From Pectinophora gossypiella (taxonomy: Eukaryota; Arthropoda; Insecta; Lepidoptera; Gelechiidae): a stretch of 64,000 bases of DNA. The DNA lies in contig NC_065419.1 of the NCBI RefSeq assembly GCF_024362695.1, positions 6,014,678-6,078,677 of the forward strand, in the 5' to 3' direction. The first letter of the stretch is position 1. Every line of letters starts with the position of its first letter. The notes below the pieces were generated by a model. The model searched no databases. It was not told the DNA's origin and was given only the letters and a program-made list of their open reading frames with translations. Positions 12,401 to 27,400 of this stretch are shown here, piece after piece. Position numbers and translations under genes: made by a program.

Positions 12401-15400
12401 GTGTGGGCGAAAGAGTTCTAAATATTATAAACACCTACTTAACTGCTTCTTGCATGACGAATAGTACACCTAAACATATGTCATTGAAATGAACTATGTG
12501 TTCACATATTTAGATTGTACTGCTAACTCAAATCCGGTACCGGACTTGCACCATATGAGTTATTAATTTATATTAAGTGCAGTTTTCACTAACACATTAC
12601 ACTTGCCTCGATCATTATGGACGGCGTTACGGCTCACCACCTATCTATCACCTTGGTCTAACTGCTTTTATTGATGATGTCACAGGACAGTATTTCCATA
12701 CGAACTCTAAAGAAATCTTTCGTTTTGACGTTTCCTAAAAAGCTCATTTGACTAGGTTGTCAAGTAGCCTATTATACTGGGTAGTAGCATTGCGCAGTGC
12801 GTTTTTTACACATAATTGTGTTTTGTCTTAGTCATGTTTTACCTCTTATATTAATTATTATATTATTTTAATAAACTCTACATGCTCACCTTTTATAATC
12901 GACAAAGATTTTATACGAATATCGAAGTTATTGCACTCCATTACATTTTATAACCTTTAATTCTTTCTCTATATCATGCAACAACCAATTGGAGACCATA
13001 GACATGAATACCCGCAAGCGGGCGGAGACGTGCGCGCGCGCACATCATGCGTAAACGACGTGAGTTATACGCCCGCTGTGCCATTAACTGCGCTGATTGA
13101 TACGCACTCAGGTCTACTAACCACACTAATCGTAAAGTGATCAGTGGCTATTATAATAATTGGTGGAATTGTTTATGACCTCTTCTTTTTGTTAACGCCG
13201 CTGATACTTCACCGGGTGAGGCATACGGTGCTCCGTGGTCCACTGGTTGAGCGTTGGGCTCACGATCCGGAGGCACCGGCTTCGAATCCCGGTGGGGACA
13301 TATCACAAAAATCACTTTGTGATCCCTAGTTTGGTTAGGACATTACCGGCTGATCACCTGATTGTCCGAAAGTAAGACTGTGCTTCGGAAAGGCACGTTA
13401 AGCCGTTGGTCCCGGTTACTACTTACTGATGTAAGTATGTAGTCCTTACATGAACCATGTCAGGGGCCTTTGGCGGCTCAGTAATAACCCTGACACCAGG
13501 GTTGATTGGGTTGGTATTCCAACTCACACCCCACACGATAAGAAGATGTGACTCACATACTGACTATTTTCTGAACTTTCATACAAAATTCACGTCTGCA
13601 TCCCCGAAGTGGTAGGCTGAGTCGTACAGTAATGCACTCTTCGCCAACTATTTTCACACATTACATAATTAAACTAAATCAAATATTTGAGAGAGTTTTA
13701 TATTCCACAAATAATTATATGATTCATATAAAACACCCTATGGCGTTCCCAGAAACTCTTTGATTTCTAAACTGATTTATATCACGCTTAGAATGTTTAT
13801 GTTACTCTGGAAATATTAAATAAATATTGTGTATGACTAACCCAATGGGCGCACGTGCAATATTAGGTACTTTAAATAATATATTTTCGCAGTTTGAATT
13901 ATTATTATTATGAGCCTAGCCGGGACATCTTTACAGTAGAACCAAAAAGTATTGAGTATGTAACATAATGAACAGATTTATTATAAACAATTGCATATAA
14001 ATTAATTATATTTATCCTACGATTATAATCAATCGCAAGATGTTTTCTAAGGACGATATTCCTTTTCTAGTAGGAATTATGGTATGCAAACATACACATT
14101 ACAAACAAAAAATACAAACAAACAATTGCAGACAAATCTCTACTTTATATATGACATGTCCATGAGTCCCAGTGGCTATTTCCCGTTATTTTATTGCTGA
14201 AACGAAGGATTTATTAGTCCGCTGCGAATTATTTCAATAGTGTGTCATTCTTGCTTGAGTGATGATGTGGACATGAGCTATACCCGGTTCTGTGAAGGTA
14301 TTAGGGAAAATGCTTCACTTTTATCCTACCCCATTTTGTCTGGTGTAGAACTGGTTTGGTTTGACTTTTACTCTTATTTTTTTATCAGGACTACCTATTT
14401 CCTTCTTGTTTTTAATTTCTCTGAATTCATTTTACTGTATTTTTTACATCCTTCAAAAACTCCCATTAAATAGCGTTTTTTTCCTCCTTCTTGGGTACAA
14501 AATGTATCTTTCCTCTTATTCAGAAACCTAAATAAACAAAACGTCCATAAACCGCACTAATCTAGGTTTATAACTGAGTTTTCAACCGCTCCCGGCGTCA
14601 GTGGTTGAGCGTTGGGCTCATAATCCGGAGGTCCCGGTTTAGAATCCCGGTAGGGACATATCACAAACATCACTAGTTTCAATAGGACACTGCAGGCTGA
14701 TCATCCGATTGTCCTAAAGTAAGATGATCCATGCTTTGGAGGGCACGTTAGGCAGTCGGTCCTGGCTACTATTTACTTAAGTAAATATGTAGTAGGGGCC
14801 TTAGGCGGCTCAGTAGTAATCCTGAAACCAAGGCTGATGAGGTTGGTCATTGATCTCCACAACCCACACGAGAGCGCCGAGTTTCCAGCCACGATTGTTT
14901 GTGGTCTCGAACTGTCATCTGCGAACTAACGTGTTAACGTTAGTTTGTATCGCTTCCTACGTCCATATTAGGAGGGAGCGATGATGCATTTATAAATCCC
15001 GAGAGTGTATACCGCACTACGTCGGCCAGATGCGGGACCGTCCCTATGAGTCACGCGTCTCGGAAGAGGCCACGACTATTTTAAACTGTGTCCGCTTACC
15101 TTCTAGGAACCGGGTCCAACGACCGATCGCAACGCAACGAAGTATTGTTAGATCGAGAACGGGGTTGAGAAAGCTTAAGTCAACAGTTCCTTGTTTTATT
15201 CTCGATTGGATTCAGGAAGTTGTTGGAGCTGTCGACGGTGCAAGCAAACTATGAAATGGCCGTGTCGTACGGTAGTTACAACAAAATAATCGTTACTATA
15301 ATCGTAGAATTTTTTGCCCTGGTCTTAACGTTGCTTAACGTTTTCCCTCGTCGACTGAACGCAAATCTTTAATCCTGATTAGGAGTTTCGCTAAAGCTTG

Positions 15401-18400
15401 CACTTTTTTGTGTCTAGTTACGTGTGCCTTTTTTAAATTATAAGCAGCACGATATATTCGAGATTTTATTTGATGTTTACCCCAGATTGTGACTTTTTGA
15501 TTACGAATTTAATTCATTGTTTTGAATTCTGAAAGCCCATAGTCTCTTACGTCATTGCCTCCGTACATTATTTCTCGGTCTGCGATGGCGAAGTTCATTC
15601 GCGATGAAAGTGCGTCGCGTCGATACGCAGATGGCTAGACAGATCGTCTTCTGTTTACCCGCCGCTTCCGTCCGCCGGCGAGACAAACATATTGTCACAT
15701 GGGACAGACGATATGCGGAAAATTACCGTACGCAGACTTGGACTAGACCATCAAATGATTGGACCAGAAGTACCTACTATTTGAATCGATATATCTCGAT
15801 AGAATGTAGAGCGCTATTTGATTTGACATCTCCGAATAGTATTTCGTTTATGGGACTATTAAATTATTGACGTCAATATTGGAACGTTTCGAGTTCGAAC
15901 GGGAGGAAACGGCCGAAATTTTATAGTTTGGGAAAACGTTTAATTTGCAATGAGGCCGTTGGAGCCCTGCTGAGTCAGACCGACGTCAGCAGCATGTGGT
16001 AAAGTAAATAAGTCGTAATATTTTCATGGTGGCGGCGGCCGGGCACCGCGCCCGTTATGCGCTGCTCAAATAAACAAACGTGTTGATTTTTATACAGTAA
16101 ACCGGCCTTTGAACGGCTACCTCAGCTACATCGATTCCCGATAACGATTATACCAGAATTTACGGCCTCATACTATGGGAAAAAATTTGGAATAGCTCTC
16201 TCGTATTATTATATCTTAACAATGTTTTAATTTACACTAAAGCACATTCGGATATCATCATCATCAGCCGTACGACGCCCACTGCTGGGCATAGGCCTCC
16301 CCCAAACAATCAAACATTCGGATATAATCCACATTAATCGTAGCTATAATCCGAAATTTGTTGTTACCAGATTAACCTTTAAGCATTATTATTATTTCTG
16401 GGATTATTTATGTCTACATATTCGTTCATTGACACCAGCGCCATAGAGCGCCGTGTATAAAAATAATCGGGATTTTGTATGAAAAGTGTCAAAAATCATT
16501 CATCTGCCGTAATTCTCGGTTGTTAATTTAAGCTAACGCATTTGTCGGATGTCAACGGAGACACAGTTGCACTACATCGGTGTGGGTGCATGAATCAGCC
16601 GATACAATTAATCTAATTTAAGGTTATCGGGGAGGTTTGGGACGTCGCACAGTCTCGCGCCGCGTGCGACGCTGCACTCTGATGCAACATCGCGGCGAGC
16701 GCACGCGCACCCGGCCGCCGTACGCCGCGACAATCCGCGATATATTCCCACGCTGAATTTACTCCAATCTGAGGAATATACAAATGCGGCACGCGCGCCT
16801 CAAGGACACCCCGATGACAATATAGTGCAGTGAGATGCCGCAAACAGACTGTTCCGTTCAAGTTTCTATAACAGTGCAACCTGATTACGACAAATTGCAA
16901 GTGATCGTTGACGTTTTCATGAGTGAGTACTGTGACAAATATATTCCCCTCGACGTTTTCCAGTTTGCTACGGCTCTAGGCGCACCAAGTCTGGGTCCTT
17001 GACCGCACGAACAATATCTTTGTTTTGTGTGATGATTCTTCACATCGGAATCTATGTCTCTCACGCGAAAAGATCTTTCAGTTGTTTACAACATTAGAAA
17101 AGATTCTTTTGAAATGTTTGCCTTCCCATCTGATAACTAAAACATTGCTTAAGCTTACTCATACGATCGAAGGCTGTAATCGTTCCAAGATGTAACCCGG
17201 GACCGACCATTCATCATCCAACAATTATGAGACGTATTTTTGGTGTTTATTTTTTAGTTGGTACTGTGGTTAGCCACAGGAATGCGTAATATTCGATCTT
17301 TAGATAAATGTATTCGCTCTATTCGCACCGCAAAAAATGGGACTACAATAATCAAACGCTTATTATGTTAGGTCGTTTATTTCCCTCCCACTGATATTTT
17401 TCCTCTTTCCGTCCAAAGAATTGGTGTTATAATTATTTATGATTCATGAAATCATAGACCTTGACCAAGTGGAAAATTATTGTCGTCCAAAAAAACATCA
17501 AGATCGTATCGCGAGAAGGTTCGTCCTATCCATTAGGACTAATTAATCATATCAGATGTACGAGTGATGGTGGCATGCGCGACAATGCGCGTTAAATTTA
17601 TAATCGCCACTTACGATCGGTGACAGAGGAATAATCGGCTGTCAAAAGGCAATGCCAAAAGCTCTCGGCTCACAGTAGCGTGCTCGATGAATCACCACTA
17701 ATTATTTTATGAGCTCGCGACGATGTAAACAATTACAGAAGCAGTCCAGACCCTGCCAATGTAAACCTGGGTTGTAGAATCTAGGTTTAGAGAGCCAGCT
17801 CTACTACGCTTTTGAGGTCCGTAAATTACGTACCTACGGTTATAGATGTCTAGATAGTTTTGTTTATAGAATAGTTTCCCGGCAATTGATTTGGACTAAA
17901 AGTTCCAAAGCTTGTCCATCTTTCGCTAATCGAAATTATGAAGTAATTATGCTTAAATTGAAAGCAAACTTATTCACAACATCGATAAGAACTTTATTAT
18001 AATTTATTGATGCTTTGTCACATCTCATGGCCATCATCCACTAGTCAAACATTCTCCTGGCTATCCCGAGTGGTGATGAAGGCAGGTGGTATGCAGCAGG
18101 CATGAGGCTGGCGTGCCGCGTATGGCAACACAGCACTCGGCTCCTGTCCAAAATTACCAACGCTCTAAATTTATTCCCAATGTTAACTCTTTTGTTGTAC
18201 GCGATCTCTCACAGCGACGATAATAAACAACCCTCTTTGAAGATACAAAAATACACGTGTTTATGCGTCGTGTTATCACGTGACGGAGTGCAACTGGCCC
18301 TTGTGTTTACGGCGCGCGTTAATCATTCCGTCACGTCCGATGCGATATAATTGCTGAACACACAACAGATGGTATATTTATTTTCTTGCAACCCATGATT

Positions 18401-21400
18401 TAGATTCATATTATGCTGATGACATAGGTCTAGCACGAGTACTATGATTGTTGGCTTAGTGGTAGGAGAATAAAATTAAAAATCGAGGACTTCAATCAAG
18501 CGTGAGAATATTTTCACTCATATCACCATAAACTTACAAACTGTATAAACAGCTTAAATTATATGGAGTGAGACGTTTTGCAGACGGCGCTTGTGAATCA
18601 GTCTGGAGCACGATTGCCTTTATAGCCGTGGTAGAGCGACCGGGCCGTTGGCATCGGCATCGCACATGACTAACCGCTCGCTCTAGATACAATCAAAATA
18701 TGTGACAAGTTTATTTCTATTCGGAACAACACATTCTGCCGCTCGATATATCCCGCCTCAAAGTTGAACATCTGCTGATTTTTTCGACGACATAAGTAGG
18801 TCGGGGCTCGCGCCTGCGTCACACGCCGGGCGCTCGCGCTTACGTTTACGCAAAATCGTTACACCGTTCCTCTGACCTCGCAGTTATCTTCATACTCGAA
18901 GCTTCGTACTGCCCTCCGCTACTGTAATACTACGCCTACTCTCTCCATTCGGTTCTTGTTATTATTTTCAGATCTTAAAATATGAGCGCAGAAACCGTGA
19001 TAGGTTCGTATTGAAAATCAAAAATGTCTGAAAGAGCTTTCTATTGCATTTTGAAACAGATAACGTTCATTAGTCGTCGACGTTCGGCATTAAGGGTCGA
19101 GTGTCCTTTTTTATAAATAAAAAAAAACAATTATTTAATTACAAGGGATTCCAATTAAATGAGTTAGTGATGGTACGGGCGCGGGCGGGCGGCGCGCGCA
19201 GGGCGCACTCCTCCGAAATACCGCGTGACTCACCGTGCTATTTCACAACGCTAACATCGCCAATAGCTTTTGTATTACTTCCTATTGCTCCTTATCGAAA
19301 CACTCTGGCACATGGTCATATCAAGTGCTCGGTTATCTGAACCTGATAGATCTGGATACGGACAGTTTATGAAGGCTGAGCTGTTCTGCCATAGACAAAA
19401 AAGTTCTCATTGGACCCATTACAATACATGTTGTATTTTTTAGTCCACGAATATTTTAAATTTTCTTGTCGCTGATTATGATCGTCCATAAATCTCCAAA
19501 CTGGTTGAATTAAACTCTTCTGTTGTTCTTTGTTCTATCTCAAATCATCCACATCAAGGAGAGATTACCGCGATACATAAACGTATATTTCCCCAAATTC
19601 AGTTTTCTTTTGATATTTTTGATATAAGAAATGAGTTCTACTTTCTAATAACTGTGAGTTCTGCAATGGTTATGTCATCGCGTTCAATAAAGTGCCCTAG
19701 CGCAGACGTCACGGTTATAATTCTGTATCTAATCCACTTCCGACTGGCGCCCACCCGCATCGACCACAACAACATTCCTCGCTTCCTTACTTCGTGTCTT
19801 ACGAGAAAAGAGATCACTCACCACCTGTGGTCATTTCTGTTTACATTTTTTATTGGAAATTGTTATGAAAATTCAGGTAGGTGTGTTATGGTCCTGCAAA
19901 ATTTTCACGATGATATCGATTAAAATAAAAGTAGGGTAATTGTTGGTCGCATAGAACTCTATTACTAGACTCAAAGTAAGAGATAAGATATTTCTGTTCA
20001 ATAGTCTCATCGAGCGAGTTAATCTCTTCGTATGTATTTCCCCCAATTTACGTGCAATCGGCGCAGCTGTCCTGTTCTACTCCTGTTTCGTATCGCCTCC
20101 GATCTTTGATGTGATCTGGCTACGATCACGTATAATAGCACATTCATGGTGACCGCTCCAGATCTAGTTCGCGCTACGTGGAAGTTGGCACGGAATTGTA
20201 AACTGCCCTCTTTACTAAGGTGCTAATCACCTAAATAGTTACATTTACATTACACAGCTTACATTTACCCATTAATCGGGTTGTGTACTCGAAAAAATGT
20301 TGTATTAACCTTATTATCTTACGGTTGAAAAACATCTTTTCGGCACAAATATAATTTTTCGTAAAATATTACTAATAATACTGAAATGTATGAAGAGCAT
20401 GATTTTAGCTCTTTGTGAGTCACGAAATGTCTGCTCGCTGCTACAAGCCCGCGCGTATTATTGTCCTTTGCTTGCTTCAGATTTGTACACAAGGACGCCT
20501 AAATTCGCACGGCAGATATTTCCGGATCGAATGAAAGTGTCTCCGGTGATTCAGACTTTTTTTAAAGGATAAGACGTAATTCCTAACCTCTTGCCCGACG
20601 TGATCCCAACATTGAAAGTTGGACATTCCGTGGATATTGGGCACCCGTCGTCGTTAAAATTACTAGGTGATTTTTAAACATAGTTTGGAAGTGATAAGTT
20701 GAAGCTTTTTCTTGAGATTTTTGTGTAAATCTGTGCTTTCACAATACGTCAACGTCGCGAGGTGTTGGCCGAGTTTGTGGACATTTTCCTGATTGTCGGG
20801 TGTAGCTACAAATCAGCTCGCTAATAGAATAAGTTGTCGTCTGCCGACAGTTTCCGCGCGGTGTCAGTGCTGACGTAACTGCAGCCCGTCCAGACGCCAA
20901 ATCGAAAACATATTAATGCCACCGATCAAAGAGCTTTCCTTCACGCACCAGATTTATAGATTCTTGAAGTGGGCACACGGAGTTTGTCACCTAGCAATAT
21001 GTCATTTCCAATCGATCCAAGTCGGATAAAAACGTCTCGTCAACGCAGCTGGTCTTTACCTATCTAGTCGCTTGGATATTCTGACTAAGCCAGGCATTTA
21101 TTATTTTGCGAATGAGCTAGAATGAGCTAGGAAAACTGAAAATAGGAACGTCCCCAAAACTTTTCGCAGATAAACCGGCGAAGAATAAAATCTTTTTTCG
21201 TCATCTCATCATTATTGTACATCAGTATTTTAAAATCTTTATTTGAACATGACATGGCAGCAGGGGCCATTCATCATGCATGTCCATTAATGTCTATAGC
21301 GCTAGCATAACCACTGATGCGCACTCAACGATCGTTATGATACGAAAGTGGCCGTTGCCAAGTCAGCTTCCCATTGTCATTTTTTTCAGCTTATGATATG

Positions 21401-24400
21401 TACGACAAGCGCAAGTAACCACCTGAGCCAATCCGTCGAATGTGACGCTTAGTACTCGATGCTGACGGTTTGCTGCCGCCTTCATTATGTCACACACAAT
21501 TACTGTCTTATTGAAATGACGTACAAATGAAGTATATTTGAAAGAAAAAAATGTTTTAAGTTTACGCGGTTATTATCATAATTAAAACACATAATAACGG
21601 GTTCTTACGGGTTCTCGCGGTAAGAACCCGTTATTATGTGCTTTAATTAAGAAAAAAATGCTTGAATGATAATTTTTTCGTGATTTCAGTTTAGCGTTTC
21701 GATGAAGTTTTAGTTTCCCTGTCCTGGTGTAAGACCGTGCTAGATTAAAATATGTTGTGAATATTTACTGTTCCCGGTTTGAATTTTATGGTTCATCGAA
21801 GTTTGTAGTCGTAAATGTGCGAGAGTGAGTCACGCTGGGTGCCGCGTCCGGCTCGTCCGTCAGCGAAGGTGCGCGCCCGCTCTTGTCTTCACCTCTTCCT
21901 CGTTAATTATCGCTTCTGTCACGCAATTAGCCAGTTCTGCGCTAAACTTTATTTTATTGAACCGACCCACGAGCGGGCCCCGTTCGTACGTTGCGCAGCA
22001 CTTTGGCAGGCCCGCCGATGAGTAACACCTCAACCTACCATTGCTATTCGCTTACAAAACAATAAAGTGGTTCACTCGATAATTTTTAACGCGGTCGAGT
22101 TGCGGAAATATAAAACAAATACCTCACAATCCACTTCCGCTGTGAACTAAGATTTATGCGCTGGATTATTCTGGTCCCTGTTTAGGACTGTATAACTTAT
22201 ATTCCGGGTGTAATGAGCTATTAAAACGGCGAAGTTGGCACGCTGCACCGGCCACATTATTTTCTAAGGGCACGTGCTACGCTCGATGACATCCTAGTAT
22301 TTTTTTGGTTGTAGCGTTTTGTCACACATCTATTCGCACATTTACTACAATACAATCTTTAGAATTTTGTATAATAAATAATATAAGCCGTGAAGACAAG
22401 TGTCGGTATGCCTTGTTTTATCTGTGTTTGTTCAGCGGGCCGCCATTAGTCTTGTCATGCACGCGTAGCCAAGAACTTGACGTGCACATGATTGCAATTG
22501 TTACGGTTCTGAATCATCAACACCTTAAATATAAACAAGGTATTCTTAGACATGCTAATAGTCTATTATTTTTTCGGTCGTCTTTTTTCTCTAAGCAAAA
22601 TATATTTTTTTGTAATTTTAACGAGTTTTCTTTACTCGGTATTCTCCAGCCTAGTGCAGACAAATAGAACTGTTATGACACAGTTGCATACAACTGTCAC
22701 TCGCTGATAATGGGATGCATTTACGTCGGAACTACGTTGCTTTTGCGCACTGCACCTTTGGCCGACGCACGAATTCTATGAATTAGGGCCGAGTGCGATG
22801 CTGCAATCGGTTGGGCCCTAAATTATCCCTGAGCGATGGACACGCCTCACGAGCGGCCGGCGAGCGTCCAACACGCAGCCAATCGCAGCTGTTGGACGCT
22901 GCGACGGCAGGAGAGAGCGCTCGTCGGACGCGCGCTTGTTTACAAGCTGCACGAAAACCGGAAGTGTCGCCACCACCTCGTAGCGAGCGCGGACAAAGCA
23001 CGCCGCGGCGACGGCGGGCGGTGCACGGCGGCCGTGCCGGGTGCAAGAGGCTGCGGCGTGGGCGCGGGTCGTCGACCGGCTGCAGAGCGGAGAGCGCCCT
23101 GCCAGCTACATCGGCAAAACCTCACGAAGGGCGGCAGCACACGGCGTCCGCATTTAGCTCCGCCTGACGTCGTGAGTCACCGCACCGCGAATAGCGGCGG
23201 TTTGTTTGTTGCACCGTCCGCTCCCGGCCGGCGATTATTTCGAGCGGGCGGCGGCGGCGGCGGGCGGTCCGACGGCGGCGGGCGGTCCGGCGCCGCAGTC
23301 GCGCCGCGCCGCCGTCGCCAGCGCACGCACCATGCCGCCGCTGCCCGCGCCGCCCGCGCGCCCGCGCCGCCGCCGCGCCGCCATCACTGACACCGTCAGC
23401 TGTAGTTGGATATTTTACAGTGAGTGTCCGCTTGCGTCACCGCCCGCCCTTCGCACACGCACGGCCACTTCCTACTACGCTCGCTCGGATTACGTACGGG
23501 AACCGTGTTAGCGTAACTCCCCGAAGACGCCTCCACGTTTGTTAACCGATTGTTTTGTGAAAGAAGTCTGCCATACCGTCGGCTGAAAGATACCGTTAAG
23601 CATCGTGAGGATAGTTTCTGAAGTGATATAACACCTAACCGTGGATTGATTGTGTGATTATACTTTTTAGAGTCTGTTACAGAAATCCTTTTCAAAACTT
23701 AACCCCCAATCTTCGGAGTAAGTCAAACATTTTAAAACCCTGAAATTGATTTGACATTTTACAATCTGATTTATATGATCACGTGTAGCGATCTGTACAA
23801 TAGGTCGATGATTGATGGGTCGTCTAGTTAATTTCGCTGCTGCCATCTACTCGGGGAGGGTTGAATCTTTGTCGGAAACGCGGAATCTAGATGAAGCTTC
23901 TGACATCAGCAACATGAGTAAATTTAACTCCTGACGTACACTACACAACACAACGCTACGGCGTCCGCGCAGCGATCTCGCGGCCTGCGGATTGTTCTCG
24001 CACCCGCAGCCAAAAACACCTGATTCACTGTTATTTATCATTTTTTTCTTGTTTACGTTAACACTATCACTTGTAAACACCAATAACATCACCAAGACTC
24101 ATCATCGATGCATACTTCCGTCACCCCACCTAACTTCATCACACACTGTACGTACATTTTCACTGTTTAATCACCAAATTGTTTCCAAAATAAACTATGT
24201 TTATTTGACAATAGCCAGATAATCTTCTTGATCTCTGAATTTACAAAGTATTTTGGATTCAACAGCTAAGAGGAAAAAGGAGATGAAAATGCATTTTGTT
24301 TACTAAACCTGTTTTAATACGCTCTGAGATGCTATCTACTTATACATTGTTGGTCGAGCCAACTGTGTTAGTGAAAACTGCACTTAACATAAATTAATAA

Positions 24401-27400
24401 CTTATTGGTTTCGAACCGGCGCTCCCCATCTGAGAAGCAAGCCGGTAAGCCACAGGACGCTTTAGGCTGCTTATATTTTTAATTGAACTTGTAAACACTA
24501 CTACGTTCAAAGATTGCTACTGACCGAACCTTAATGTAATAACAAAATGACAGGATGACGACAGATGATAGCATGATGTTTAATTGGGAACCATATTATG
24601 TACCGATTCAATTGAAATTAAATAATTCATTCAAATAAGTAGGTACTTGACTTTGAAACACCATACGCTTACCATAAACAATAATGTATGTTTAGGGCGT
24701 GGACGCGTGTACATAAACAAATACACATCTCTAGTTTTATCAAAATCTCACAAGTCGAGTATCGCAACAAGCTCCTTTCGATATTCCAAATCACACCAAA
24801 ATCAGGGGGGTTAAAATGACCACATCAAAGCAATTCATCTATAAAAGCAATATTGCTATTTGCACATTAGACATTTTGCTTGCATTGCGCATTTACTTTT
24901 ATATGCGCAAATGTTGTAGATTAATTGCTTCGATGTGGCCCTTTAGCACCTCTGTTCTTGGAAAATTCGTGCCCACGTAGAGTCACTCTTAAAATGTAAT
25001 GCTAATAGTACTCGAGCTCCCTACAAACTTATGATCGCGAAAGCTCTAACTAAAGTACCTATTAATTGTATCAAGCATACAAACAGAAGCATTAATTCAG
25101 TTATAACGATGTCTGAATCAGTGATAACATAATTAAAATTGCACTCGACCCTCTCGAGATCGATGGTAATGAATCTTCGGGAACTCAAGTACCTAGGTAC
25201 GGATTTGTCGGAAGAACTCTAAGCAGAAAATCAGTATTACTTACTAGCTAAAAGCGTGAACTGTTGGCAAGTGGCACATCATTTTAAGCGTCAAAGCCAC
25301 CTACTTCTCTTGCAGGGCATACCTTACTTAATGTACCCTCCATTCATGCTCAGGAATGAATAGAATAATTTTAAACGTTTTTTGCTACTTATGTTTAAAG
25401 ACACATCCGTAAAGCCTATTAATGGATCAGATCCCCTCACATCTCCCTAGATTTGACAGGTCCGGTTTTTTACATGAGCGACTGCCTGTCTCACCTTCCA
25501 ACCCGCGAAGGTAAAATCAGCCCAATACAGGTTAGGTCACATACCTCCGAAAATGCATTTCGCGGGAATGTGGGTTTCCTCACAATGTTTTCCTTCACTG
25601 CTGAGCACGTGATAATCAATTTTGAACAGTCTTCTGATGACTTGTATCTATGACCACACCCCAGACACTTCAAACAAAAATTTCATTCTTACTGCGTGCC
25701 GCCTTACGTGCGAGAGGGACAGAAGCCGAGCGCGCGCTCCCTTCAATCAATCTAAGATAAAAGTAAAACCCAGAGAGGGTAAAGTAGGCGCCCGATAAGA
25801 ATTGGTACGAGGCGGAGAGTTACTGTTTTGTATAAACTCCGATCGGAGCCTAATTTATGTTAATTTGTTACATTTTTGCCAATCACAGGATCGGATTTCT
25901 ATCTGTCAAAATATTGGTCATCGCAAATCATGTTACTTAAATCTATACTTGTAAACATTACTTGATTCTCTTGAGTCTAATCGAAATTTCCTCCCTCAGG
26001 CAACAGCAGTGGGTCGACAGGCGCGGAGGGCGGAGCGCCCCCCGCCGCGGAGCCCGACCCGGACCTGGACTCCATGCACATGATGCTGGACCCGCACTTG
26101 CGGCCCATCTCGCCGGACCTCAACAATGAGGAGTCCAAGCGGATCTTCGAGGAGCATAAGCAGCTCGCGCAGGAGTATCTTAAGGTAGGCGTCAATCAAA
26201 GTTCGATTTCTTACTTGACGTACAACTTATCATCATCAGGGGAGCCTTGGTAGCTCAGTTGGAAGAACGCTGGACTGTGATTTTGAGGTCGCAGGTTCGA
26301 TACCTAGCACGGGCTCAAACCAATGATTTTCGAATTCATGTTTTGATCCTTGATAACCCTCATGCCTAAGAAATGCGTTTTGGAAGTATATGATCTAACC
26401 TGTATTGGGCTGGTTTTCCCTTCTCGGGTTAGAAGGTCAGACAGGCAATCGCTTCTGTAAAAAAGCGGACCTGTCAAATCTTCAGATTAGGTAAGACCCC
26501 GTGAAAAGCGGGATAACGTTAGGGAGATGATGTACAACTTATCATCATGGTTAACAAAGGCAGAATATGTAATTTCTAGGGATTAAAAATCTTTACTCAT
26601 TTATCATTTAAATTACATTCCATACTGAGTTGATGGAATAAGAATTGCCCCCGTAATATGCTGCTCGCTTATCGCGTGCAAAACGCAAATGAGCCAATAA
26701 AATTGATGTAATATTCTTTTTTCTTTTCGTTCCTTTCTTTCTATGTAAAAAAACAAACAAAAACAAAGCAGAGAGTAGATGTTAATTGCTGTATGTAAAT
26801 TGGCGGATTGATGTTGTCGATTCTGTGATTCCTGTGTGTTCAATATAGTATTCAATGTTATATTACTTATCGTGTTTGAATGTGCAATATACAGACACCA
26901 TTATTTTGTCAAAGGCACTTGGTATGGCTCATGTAACGACTACGTACTTTATGCAGTTAGTACACCGGTTCCCAGGTGGCATAGACGAGCTGCATTGTGT
27001 GACAGATGCGGCAGAGCCTTGGTTAGGGGAGCTTAAGCTGGATATATGATCCACGCAGGATATTTTATATTAGTCTGCCATACGCAATAATAATAATGCA
27101 GTTAGTAACTTCAGTTACTAACTAACCAAAGGTTTAACGTGCTTTTTGAAGCACGGTACGGTTACACCGTTATGAATCTGAATAAATATATTCCAAAGAA
27201 TACCTACGCATAATTTACGTTAACGGAATGCCATCGGCAAATGATCCCTTGCAAATAACTTCTTGCTCTTAAACTAATAGTGAATGTTATCAATTCCAGA
27301 TTCAGACTGAGCTAGCGTACCTCAGCAAGCACAAATCAGAATTAGAAGAACAAATGGACGACGAGGAGCTACGGCAGAAGAGAGAAATTATACAACTAGA

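Larger units (their letters stand above)
7817..25999 (+). other. Tak1 intron 7 (18.2 kb)
   Basis: The GT of GTGAGT to the AG of cctccctcag. Left part to about 15000: repeats and SINEs (listed separately). About 15000-22780: mostly unique-looking sequence with few repeats and scattered CpG and CRE-like words; no protein-coding exon recognised. 22783-23520: GC island. 23520-25999: AT-rich with small repeats. Long size and unique content suggest regulatory DNA or an unseen nested transcript. Confidence 0.6.
26185..27299 (+). other. Tak1 intron 8
   Basis: Contains a SINE (26237-26531) beginning about 50 bp after the donor and a dispersed repeat (26977-27100). The rest is AT-rich without features. 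Confidence 0.7.

Noticed and set aside
15000..22780. A nested protein gene in intron 7
   Set aside because: Open frames are short, none shows a recognisable domain, and no chain of exons with matching phases could be built.
22836..23390. 184-codon open frame in the GC island
   Set aside because: Arg/Ala/Pro-rich low complexity, overlaps equally long frames on both strands, no family resemblance; explained by high GC.
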